In this document: piece by piece, positions 39,075 through 51,255 of the stretch
Position numbering within the stretch: position 1 is the stretch's first letter
Layout: each line of letters opens with the position of its first letter
The notes under the pieces: generated by a model
What the model was told of the DNA's origin: nothing
The model's input: the letters and a program-made list of their open reading frames with translations, nothing else
The model's database searches: none
From: Rapana venosa
Taxonomy: Eukaryota; Mollusca; Gastropoda; Neogastropoda; Muricidae
Length of the DNA: 64,000 nt
Reading direction: 5' to 3'
NCBI GenBank assembly: GCA_028751875.1
Contig: CM054154.1
Coordinates: 55,989,679-56,053,678, forward strand
Made by a program: the position numbers and the translations under genes

Positions 39075-39790
39075 GGAAGAAGAAGCAGAAGAGGAAGCAG
39101 AAGCAGACTGACTTTCATGGCGTCCTTGAAGTCCTCCTGGTCAATGACCCCGTCATGGTTGGAGTCTGCAACATCACGTCACACAGTCCTCCTCAGTCGG
39201 CTAGTCCACACACCATCCACAGCCAGCCTGGCAGTCAACCACTCAGCCATGATCAATCAACCACTCAGCCACGATCAGTCAACCACTCAGCCATGATCAA
39301 TCAATCAGTCAACCACTCAGCCATAATCAGTCAACCACTCAGCCATGATCAATCAACCACTCAGCCACAATCAATCAACCGCTCAGCCATAGCCAGTCGA
39401 CCGCTCAGCTATAATCAGTCAACCGTAACCAGTCAACCACTCAGCCGTAACCCGTCAACAACTCGGCCATAATCAGTCAACCACTCAGCCATAACCACTC
39501 AACCATAATCAGTCAACCAGTTAGTCATCATTTACCAGTTAACCACCGTCAATTAACCAGTTAGTCATAATTAGCCAGTCAACCACAGCTAGCTGATCAG
39601 TTAGTCAATCAGCACAGTCACCGAACCAGCAGCCAACAACAACGACAACAACAACAACACCAACGTGCTAAACCACCCCACCCCATGCAGCCAGCCAGCC
39701 AGCCAGCCCATCAGTCAGAAGTGGTGGCACCTAGTCTTCAATTGAACTATTCTCCTTCACCCTTACTGGTATTAGACCAGTGTGTGTATA

Positions 39791-39844
<54 letters not shown>

Positions 39845-39890
39845 TGTGTGTGTGTGTGTGTGTAGTGTGTGTAGTGTGTGTGTGTAGTGG

Positions 39891-39921
<31 letters not shown>

Positions 39922-40365
39922 TGTGTGTGTGTGTGTGTAGTGTGTGTGTGTGTGTGTAGTGTGTGTGGTGTGTGTGTGTGTGTGTGTGTGTTGTGTGTTG
40001 TGTAGTGTGTGGTGTGTGTGTGTGTGTGTGTGTGTGTTGTGTAGTGTGTGTGTGTGTAGTGTGTGTGTGTAGTGTGTGTGTAGTGTGTGTAGTGTGTGTG
40101 TGTGTGTGTGTGTAGTGTGTGTGTGTAGTGTGTGTGTGTGTATGACGTTAAGTCAATTTTTTCCAGATGGTACATTGAATAATAATAATAAATGGAACTT
40201 ATACAGCTCTATATCTTGCAAAGACAAATCAAAGCGCATGCATTCAACCTAATAAGCACTGCATTTGCTTTTCTTTCCATCAATCCATCTAAGAACAAAA
40301 ATTTCCCTATGATAATACTGAAGTACTATTACAACCTTTACCAATAAAGTGTGTGTGTGTGTGTG

Positions 40366-40410
<45 letters not shown>

Positions 40411-40724
40411 CGCGTGCGTTTGTGTGTGTGTGCGCGCGCGCGCGCACGCTTGTGTGCGCGAGCACACGTCTACGTGTGTGTGTGTGTGTTTGCCTTTTGC
40501 TGACAAAGTACTTCGTAAGTTATGCCCCCCCCCCCCCCTCCCCCCCGTTCTTTAGTCAGATATCGCGTCACAGCTGAAAGTTATCAACGCCAGGGGAGAT
40601 CACCATTACATACAGACATCATCAGAAGAAAGGGAGAGGATGATGTACAAGGAGCCGTATGTCAAATGGTAGTCAGCTAATTTATGACCCAGTACATGAC
40701 GCGTTCAGAAACGATGGCAGGGGG

Positions 40725-40815
<91 letters not shown>

Positions 40816-43800
40816 GAATGGTGGTATCCACTTGGTAGAAATGATGGCTTTTCTGTCTCTCTCGTTTTGATTACTACTACTACACACACACACTCCTCTC
40901 TCTCTCTCTCTCTCTCTTTTAAATCTTGATGTTATCCCTGATAAGGGCAAGGACTGGATGTAAAAAAAAAAAAGCGTATGAGTGCTTATTCATGAACATC
41001 CAAATAAATAAAATTGATTTAGAGTCACACACACACACACACACGCGCGCGCGTACTACTTTCACCCTCTCTCTCCCCAGTCTCTCTCTCTCTCGCCCCC
41101 CCCCCCCCCCCCCCCCCAACGTAGCACAGCAACTCGGCCTAATGAAAGCCATGCTTACCAGATATTTATTTACGTCATGGTACGTCACCTATTTATGTAC
41201 GTCAGTATGGTACGTCATTTTCCCTGCGTGTAGTTGGTGAAACGCAAGATGACGATAATTCTCTTCTGTCGGCTGGCAGTAGTCGTTAGAGCGACTGATT
41301 CACCGGCACGCTAACCGCTCAGGTAATGAGAAACATACCGCCACATACCACCCCGGCAGAGAAGACCCTGCCTGAAGGTAGGTTTCAAGGTGATAGTAGT
41401 GATGGTGATGGTGAGGTGTGGAGGCAGTCTTCTGCCAGACAGTAGGAGTTCTCTCCCCCATCTGTCGCCTTTTTTAGACAAGGCTGTGCTGCACGCACGC
41501 TGTGTGTGTGTGCGGGGAAAAGTTAGTTAACAGTGTGAGGTGAGGAATTAGGGGCTACAGTGTGTGTGTGTGGGGGGGGGGGGGGGGGGGGGGGAGTACA
41601 CATGCATGTACATTTATATGTGTCGGCAAAATCTACATAAGCAAATGACCCCCCCCCCCCCCCCCCCCCGCGCGCGCAGACACGGTTCACTGCAGTGCAA
41701 AGACATTGACCTGACAGTAACCATAGGCACAACATCAGCTATGTTTGCTACATTGTAGAGCAGGTCTATCAGTATTATTACTATTGTTGTTATCATTATT
41801 GCTGTTGTTATTGTATTATTACGGCCCAGGGAACCACAGGGCCACACTGAAACTGAGGCAACGTCAGCGAAAAGCAGATTTGGCGACACATTTAACCAGG
41901 AGAGAACTGGCTTTAGGCCTAATGAAGATAATCATCAGACCATCGAAACCCAGCCCACTATGAAGGGCAGGGCAGGGCAGGGCAGAGGGAGGAAACACTG
42001 GCGCCCTTTGTACTGAACTCGTCATCAAAACCTGAAAGATACATTTCCCGGGAGGTAGTTTCCATATCGGCAGCATTTTGTTCCCACTCATTACCCCCCC
42101 CCCCCCCCCCCCCCCCAAAAAAAAGAAGAATAAATAAATGGACATAAATGGATAAAAAGAATCAACGAATAATAATAATGATAATAAAGTTTGTTTAAAA
42201 TAGAAATAAAAGCCTAAAACTACCTCTCTTACCTCCCCAAATACGTTAAAGAACTCACGGCAACAATAAAGGGGTCTCTAATAAAGGTTTGTAGCCCCCC
42301 CCAAAAGTCATATTTTTAGCCCCACCCCACCCCCCCCACCCTCCATTTTATTTATCCATTTTATTTTATTTCGAAGATAATGGAATAGGTACTCATGTAC
42401 TTTTTTTTTTTACATCCAATCCCCGTGTGCGTGCAGTTATGTAAATGTTGTAATTCGTTTCCACAAGTACGGTTGGGCTACACTTCGGAAAGGCAGAATG
42501 TGTGCGCAAGATGTTCTGCGTGTGCTGCATTGGGGACTTAGGTTTATTGTCCAATCGGAAGGACTTTCCGGGGAGTGACTCTGGCCTTGACCCTAACTCT
42601 CTGGGGGAAATGCAGGTGTCCGGGTGGTGAATGGAAGCTGGGGTGGCCCCCGGGTAACAACCAAACCCCCACACAAACATACGGCACACTTTTGGGGCTA
42701 GGTCTCAAATAGGTATCAATTATTACATTGCTGCGAGCGTGTGGCCACACATATACATACGTAGGCGCGCGCGCACACACAATCACACAGCGAACGAGAG
42801 AGAGAAGAGTGACGATGATGATGGAAAGGAAAGAGACAGAAGGAACAGCGATTGATAGAAAAAAGGCATCGTTATTATCTATAGCATTTTCCTTCAGCAC
42901 AAAACGTGGCATCACTATCACACGGACGAAAACTAGATATGATGCTGCCCCGTCAAACCACACGTGGTCTACATATCGAGCAGAATGATGCTAGCCCTGA
43001 GGGTGTTCTCCCTCAACAAGGTAGCTGTCACAAAGCATCTCTCGACTTCTTGGACACCGAAGTTGTCATACCATTCAAGTCTTCTTCTTCTTCTTGGAAC
43101 GCCCAGACAGCAACTACTGCTGTTGAAAACTCCTATCTTTGAAATCCTTCTGGGAAAAAGGCAGGGAATGGACCAGAGACAACATGCAAGGAGAAAACTA
43201 ATTAAATGCCACGGCAGACACAGAGAGACGGACAAGAATTCCTTTCTAGAAGGGGGATGCTGTTTAATGAAAGGCACCAGCATCCCACGAGAGGGGAACT
43301 GTGAAGTCTTTCGAGACGATAGGTTAATGCCGTTATATGACAAGCAAATTCCCACAAAAGTCTGAAACAATGAAGACCATCATTTAATGCCAAAAGAAAT
43401 TTACTTTACCACAAAAACAAAAAATACAGAACAGTCGCCCCACTAATGCAAAAATACACCGATATTGTCTAAAAAAAAAACAACAAAACCAAACACCCGC
43501 CCAAATAACAGCCAAATCACAACACGACCTAAAGAAAACAACAACAAAGGCAAACACGGTAAACAATAACTGTCGTATCTCACACACCTCGTGAAAGGAA
43601 CAAACAAACGATACAAGGGAAACTGGTGTAAAAGAAGACTTGAGTGCATTCCATACCTCGTGATAAAAGAATAAAATTTAAAAAATACACACGGACTGGG
43701 GAAGAAGAGAGCATGAGTCACCACACCCATCGCTGCTAAAGGAATTTACAACAAAAAAAACACGAGCTGATTATTGCTCATGGAGTACTAGAGCAGGCAG

Positions 43801-45017
43801 CACCAGGTGCACACACCGCAGTGCTGCTGCACACCGGCTGCTGCACACCACGGCTGACCACACCAGGCTACGCACCAGGCTACACACCAGGCTACACCGG
43901 CTATACCAGGCTACTACACCAGGCTACACTCCACTCTCCTACTAAACCTGCTCGTGCGCGACATTCTGCCCGTGATTCGCCAATACTGCAAGTGCCTTCC
44001 CCTCTGAGAAAACCTGACAGCCATTGCTCCCCAGCTCTTTGGAATGCTCGACCTCACAACTCAGATACGGCACGACACACAGTCTTCTTGTCTTCAAAGG
44101 AAAGCTTCGAGTTCCTGTCAGCAACAGGAGTGTGGAGACGTCTGTCTGTCTGTCTGTCTGTCTGTCTTTCTGTCACCTTTCTGTTCTTTGCGGGCCATCT
44201 CTCTCTCTCTCTCTGTCTCTGTGCGTGTGAATAAATATACTTTTCAACGCAAACGAGCATTCACAGAGCACTGTACAGTCTAATCATAATCATTTGTAGT
44301 CGTAGTGAAGACATGATCAAATATGACATGCCTACTATCATTGTTATTATTATCATTATTTTCATCACCATCATTACCAATGTTGTTCTGGTTGCCAGTG
44401 TTGAGGTGGTTGTTACTGCTTTGATGTTGCTACTACCCGTGCTGTTGTTATTGGACTTGTTGGTGTTGTTTGTTTTGTTGGTGTTACACTGCTGTTGCCA
44501 GTGCTGGTGTTGTTGCTAATTACTGCTAGCATTGCTGTTGCTGCTGCTGGTGTCATCACCATGCCACCATAGCTCCTACCCCCCCTCTCCCGACTTCCTC
44601 ACCCATAGCCACCCTTACACACAGTCTTTCGGATGAGACCATAAGCACAGGTAACTCGCATTCAGCAGACGTAAAAGAACCCACGGCAACTCTGGCAAAA
44701 TTCTGTAGGAAAAAAGGTCACTCTCATAGGAAAACAAAAAGTACATAATTATGCAGACGTTAAATTTTTTTCCTTAATGGGTGGCGCTGCTCTTGTGGCG
44801 GCGCGCACTCCCCAGAGAGAGCAGCCCGAATTTCCTGCAGAGAAATCGGCCGTGACTGACAGTGGTATACAATAGAATGCAACACCATACAGCGCTCCGT
44901 CCGTCCGTCCGCCCGTCCGTCCGTCTGTCTCCACACCACACACACACACACATCTTTCCCTATGGCACAAGTGAGGGACAGAACTTCATGAGAAGGCAGG
45001 CCGGCAGTTTTCCCCTG

Positions 45018-45064
<47 letters not shown>

Positions 45065-46081
45065 AGTGCAGAGCAAGTACTTCTCTTGATGTGACTGCTA
45101 CACACTGCACGCACGCTACACAGACTAGGGCTTGGACTGTTACAGGTATACATTTGCACCTGACGTATAGTAGGCCTTCAAGACAGGTTATATTACCCCT
45201 GCTCTCCTTTTACCAATAAAGGGCTGATGTTTGGTGGAGGGAGAGAGAGAGAGAGAGAGAGGTGCTGGGGGCTTGTCAGTATATAACAGCGTCCCCATCC
45301 TGGAAAGTCTGTGCCAGGAATTCCCCCTTTTCTATCTCTCTCTCTTTGTTTCTGTGTTGTTCCTTTCCGTCCTGTCATCTCGTTCTTGTCTATTTCCTGC
45401 TGTCTTGGTCCATTCTCCTGCCGTGTTTCCAGAACGACGTATTTCGCGCTGGACTGGACCTGACTTGACGGGCGCTTAGCGGCAGCGCAAGGCATTTTCG
45501 CTCACAAGACAGACACCACTAGTACCTGTCTGAGCGTTGGACGATGAAGAAGAAGATGATGTGAAGTACTTGGAGGGGAGCGAGTCGGTAGCAGTGTTGA
45601 CTCCGGGGCAAAACCTCCTAACTGGGGACTTGAAACCCACCCTCCATCACCCTCCGCCACCCCTCTCCGCCACCCCCCTCCACCCACTCTATGAAGCATA
45701 ACGCTTGATGAGAAAAAGCACATGCACGGCTTATTCAATGTACCATCGGCAAATAAAACTTTGACTGTGACCCTCCCTTGCAACTTTACCCGGGAATACT
45801 GTTGTTTTTGTGTTTTTTTTTGCCCTGAGTGGAAATTGACAAGGGGGGGGGGGGGGGAGGTTGGCCAGGCACCGCACAGGGAGGCTGCTGGGCTAGGCTA
45901 GGCTAGGCTAGTGACAGAGCAAACAAGCAGGGGGGCAGGAGCCTGATATGATTCTGGCAAGATTTCAAAGGTGGTAACAAACCCCTGATGCACCTTTGTC
46001 TGTCTGCTGTCTGCTCCTCAGAACCCCGCCAACAGGTTGGTATGCTGCTGGCCCCGTGCTTCTGACCTTGAGTGTGGTGGT

Positions 46082-46123
<42 letters not shown>

Positions 46124-46983
46124 GCGTGTCTGTTGTGTGTGTGTCTGTTGTGTGTGCGTGTGTGTGTGTGTGTGTCTGTGTGTGTGTGTGTGTGCGCGCG
46201 TGCGCGTGTTTGTTTGTCTGTCTGGCCTATGTCTCTGTACGCGTATTCGTGCACGCACACAAAAGTACCATTTATCACCGAGCAGTGACCCCCCCCCCCC
46301 CCCAAACTTTGCAGAGAACCTCGTGTGTTGAGTGACTGACTCTGATGTGAGTATCCCTGACTAAAAGTACAGAAAGCAGTTCGACATACTTTTTTTTTTT
46401 TTACCCTGAGAAAAACACTTCTTTCGCTAATTTCTTTGACAAAGGAAAAGAGTTCCACCCAGTTTGATTATCAAAATTAGTCACACAAATCGCTGACCAA
46501 GAATTAAAAAACAAACCCTATTGACTCTGACCATAAAGAAGGACATGTTTGACCACAGAAAGGACGACCCTGTATGCCATCTGCAATACTTTCGTCCCTT
46601 CTTCTGTACAATTGTTTGGTTTCACAGCCCCCCCCCCCCCAGACAGACATGGACCAGCCTGGCTGCACAGCACTGCTTTTTCCCAAGCAGGCATGTGGTC
46701 AGCCCAGTGTGGACGCTTCAACCTGCCTGCCCGGTCCTCTTCCAGGGCAGCAGAAGTTACCGGTGCCCGCCTCAGCGCTGCTGCCTCATGGCTACACACC
46801 GCCTTCCTAACCCTGTCCAAAGTCCACACTACGCAGACTTGCCAGTACCTTACCTCCCTTCCGGTGTATACGCATTGGTGAAACATACGTGCAATGATTT
46901 TACAGCGCGTATAGAGTATTCCACAAGTAAAGACGTTTACAGGAAAAAAAATCTAACTGAAAATGTTTTCATATGGAGTCTTT

Positions 46984-47047
<64 letters not shown>

Positions 47048-50000
47048 TCCCCTATTGAGAGAAGTTGGCACACTTACTGATTAACTAAGTGTCATAGCCA
47101 TCACGGCAGCCACTTCTCCCCAATACTTGGGTTTTGAGGCAGACCATAGACAGACAAGTAAAAGACAGGACAGATAAAGGCGGTTGTGGCTTTTGATGCA
47201 GTGATGCCATTTCCAGGGAAAGAAGAGACAGCTTACGGCTGTTGATAGGGTGCTGCCATTCATTTCCAGGGAAAGAAGAGACAGCTTACGGCTGTTGGTA
47301 GAGTGCTGCCATTCATTTCCGGGGAAGGAAGAGACAGCTTAGCGCTGTAGAATAGAAAATTAGCTTGGGCTGCCAGCATTTGCTACAGGGAAAGAAGAGA
47401 ACAGTTAGGAGGTCATGTCTGAGATGAGGTGCTGCCATTCATTCCAGGGAAAGAAGAGACAGTAAATTGATGGCTTTTGATGCTGCTGGCAGACCATAGC
47501 ACAGCACTCTCCAGGCTGTGGGTCTGACCCAGCAGTTTGTGCTGACAGAGGAAATGAGGGATGACGAAAGTGGGGGTGAGGGGGAGGTCATTGCCTCTGC
47601 CAGGAATTGAGGGGTCGCCAACACAGCAGAAAACAAACAACGACAACAACAACACCAGCAGCAGCAGCAAAACCCCTAACACCATACCGCCTCCATTGTG
47701 CCATATCTCTTCCAGAACTTCATAGTTCTTTGACCTGTCTCCCCAACAACACCCACAGACATCTCTGGCCAGATCTCTGTATTCTCCTTTTTGGTTCAGG
47801 ACACATACCGTGTACACTTGTACTATAACTATTATACTGAGAGAGCAGAGCCTTCAGTTTGGTTCTATGTGTTCTCTTTGTGTTCATGACACATACCGTG
47901 TACATATAATTATTATACTGAGAGAGCAGAGCCTTCAGTTTGGTTCTATGTATTCTCTTTGTGTTCATGACACATACCGTGTACATATAACTATTATACT
48001 GAGAGAGCAGAGCCTTCAGTTTGGTTCTATGTATTCTCTTTGTGTTCATGACACATACCGTGTACATATAATTATTATACTGAGAGAGCAGAGCCTTCAG
48101 TTTGGTTCTATGTATTCTCTTTGTGTTCATGACACATACCGTGTACATATAACTATTATACTGAGAGAGCAGAGCCTTCAGTTTGGTTCTATGTATTCTC
48201 TTTGTGTTCATGACACATACCGTATACATATAATTATTATACTGAGAGAGTAGAGACTTCAGTTTGGTTCTTTGTGTTCTCTTTTGGTTCATGACACATA
48301 CCGTGTACATATAATTATCATACTGAGAGAGTAGAGACCTCAGTTTGGTTCTTTGTGTTCTCTTTTGGTTCATGACATAATTATACGGCGAAACTTGCAC
48401 TGCATAGTCAGCAAAATTTCACTTTAAACCTAATGAAATATGCCCAGAAGGAGGGGGGGGGGGGGTGTCTGCCAGGTTAAGCTGACTTCATTGCCGACAA
48501 CAACCCACCCTCCTCCTCCTCCTCCTCCGTGCAGTGCGGCAATGAGTCCTCGGGCAGTTCAGGGGGAAGTCAGGTCAGGGGAAGGTGTGTTTGAAAAAAC
48601 AAAAACCTCTTGTAAAATAAAATCAAAACACACACCCCCTCCCCCCCACAAAAAAAAAAGAAAAGCAACTCAACGCCCCCTCCCTTCCCTTCCTGCAAGC
48701 TAAGGGGTGAAGGAAAGAGAACAGGGAAGAAAAGTATATCACAGTGTCACCAAAGTCCCTCAGTCTGCATAATGAAACGCTTCACATTATGGTCCATCAA
48801 CGGTTTGCACACCGGAATAGGCTACAATCTCAATTATGCACTGTACAATTATCGCGGAAAAGCTGATTTCTGAAAAGAAATGGACGTGTAGGTTATGGCT
48901 GCTGATATGCACGAAGACTCCATCACATCATGATTCCCTCCAGTTTCCAAAAGGCTTGGTTTTATTTTCTGTTCCTCGGCTAGAGAATGTGACCGTTTTT
49001 TATTATTTTTTTATTTATTTATTCTTTTATATCGAGGATAATGGAATAAGCACTCGTGTGCTTTTTTACATCCAGTCCCGGTGTGTATGCAGTTTTGTAA
49101 ATTTTGTCATCTGCTTCATCTGATCACCGTTAAGGTAGCTAGCTGTGTTCTGACATGATGTGGGGGGGGGGGGGGGGGGGGGAGGGGTGAGTACTAAGGT
49201 CCTGAGTGTAGGTGTGGGGGGGGGGGGGGGGGGTGGAGAGTACTAAGGTCCTGAGTGTAACAAACAAAGCCTACGTAAATGAAACCCGGCAGGATCAGGA
49301 TTGTTAAATCTGCAGAAAAAGCCATTACCACACCAAAAAAACAAATGCAACATCCAAACACATAAACACAAATGCAACATCCTAACACATAAACACATAT
49401 ACAACAGCCTGACACACAAATACAACAGCCTGACACACAAACACAAATAGAACACCCTACAGAAAAAAGTGGCGCTGTACTCATAGCGACTGGTCTTCTG
49501 CGGGGCAAACAGCCCGAGTTTCGCAGAGAAATCTGCATTGCCTTGACTGAAGTCGTAGTAGAAGAAGAGGATGGCAGATTTAACACTGACAGTGGCAGTA
49601 GTAGAAGAGGAGGATGGCAGATTTAACACTGACAGTGGTAGAAGAAGAAGAGGATGGCAGATTTAACACTGACAGTGGTAGAAGAAGAAGAGGATGGCAG
49701 ATTTAACACTGACAGTGGTAGAAGAAGAAGAAGAGGATGGCAGATTTAACACTGACAGTGGTAGAAGTAGAAGAGGATGGCAGATTTAACACTGACAGTG
49801 GTAGAAGTAGAAGAAGAGGATGGCAGATTTAACACTGACAGTGGTAGAAGTAGAAGAAGAGGATGGCAGATTTAACACTGACAGTGGTAGAAGTAGAAGA
49901 AGAGGATGGCAGATTTAACACTGACATGGTAGTAGAAGGAGAGGATGACAGAGGGCAGATTTAAACAGGACAAACACCTTCCGGGCTTGCTCTTTAGTTA

Positions 50001-51173
50001 ACGGGGCCAAATTTGTCATCCCAATCTTTGACAGATGCCATTTCATACTGAGGAAAAAGGTGGGCGGTAGATTTGAGAGGGGGGTGGGGGGAGGGAGTTA
50101 GCAGTTAAGAATTGGGGAAGGGGGGGAGGGGGGGGAGCGTGACGCAAGCTCCGACTGTTGACAGACTTTGTTACCAAAATAAAAAGAAAACTACTTCCCT
50201 CTTGGGGATGCTGGTGGGGGGCTTTCAGTATAAATAGCATCTCCACCTTCTGGTAATTCTGTGATAGGAATTCCCTCTTTATTGTCCCTCTCTTTCTTTT
50301 TGCCTTGTTCCTTTTCTTCCTGTCATCTCGTTCTTGTCTATTTTCTGCCTTCTTGGTCCATTCTCCTGCCTTTTTCCCCTGAGAATTAAAAGATAACCAT
50401 TCTTTCCCACATCTAAGTCGGTTGTGCTGGGCCTGACTTGCCAGGCGCTTAACGGCAGGGCAACGCACATTCACTCACATGGGAGACAACAATAGGGCGG
50501 GGGGGGGGGGGGGGGGGGGGGACGGGATAGCCTAGTGGTTAGAACATTGCACTCGCAATCTGACGACCCGGGTTCGATTCCCGTTCAAGGGGATATTTTC
50601 CCCTGGAGTTAACATCAGTGCAGACTCCACTCTCCCCAAAAGTCCTTCGGATGAGACTATAAATCGAGGCCCCGTGTGCGAACGCACGCAGAACATCTTA
50701 CGCACACGTTAATTCCTGTTCCGCTTTTCGTAAGAGTAGGCCATTGTGTGCCGGTGGGAACAGATGACACAATTTACAAAACCGCATACACACGAGGACT
50801 GGATGTAAAAAAGCAATAAGTGCTTATTCCATTATCCTCGATATAAAAGAATAAAATAAAATAAATAAATAAACAATAGTTGCTGTCTGAGCATTCGACG
50901 ACGACGAAAACTGCCCAAAGTATGTGGACGTCTTCCTGCAGAAATAGCAGTGGAGGAGGACAACACGTGCAGGCAGGCAGGAAGCCACGTATCTGGATTT
51001 CAAGGAAAGTCATCTGCTGCGCTCTGTCCTAGACTGTGGCTTCAGTCTGTTAATAGTGTGTGCTCTTTTGACAGACCATCTGCTTCCACTGGCTCCGTTT
51101 CTCACTGAACATGGTATACCTGAGCTCTGTCAGCGAGATAATTGTGGTTTTGCCGCTTCTTAGCTATCAAGAG

Positions 51174-51215
<42 letters not shown>

Positions 51216-51220
51216 GAGAG

Positions 51221-51255
<35 letters not shown>

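Noticed and set aside
40677..40950. Poly-Gly and poly-Pro frames
   Set aside because: Produced by the 89-base G homopolymer.
42964..43370. 133-codon frames on both strands
   Set aside because: Same region open both ways, no recognised motif, no splice context, no codon signal I can judge.
46521..46985. 154-codon frame
   Set aside because: No recognisable domain and three overlapping frames of similar length; treated as intron.
47720..48400. 226-codon frame of 27-residue repeats
   Set aside because: An 81-bp minisatellite open on both strands, inside the first coding intron, with no splice or start evidence.
50520..50590. tRNA genes at SINE heads (also 6800, 9930, 12860, 24880)
   Set aside because: A- and B-box motifs are present but acceptor stems and cloverleaf pairing are not evident, and each continues into a repeated SINE body.
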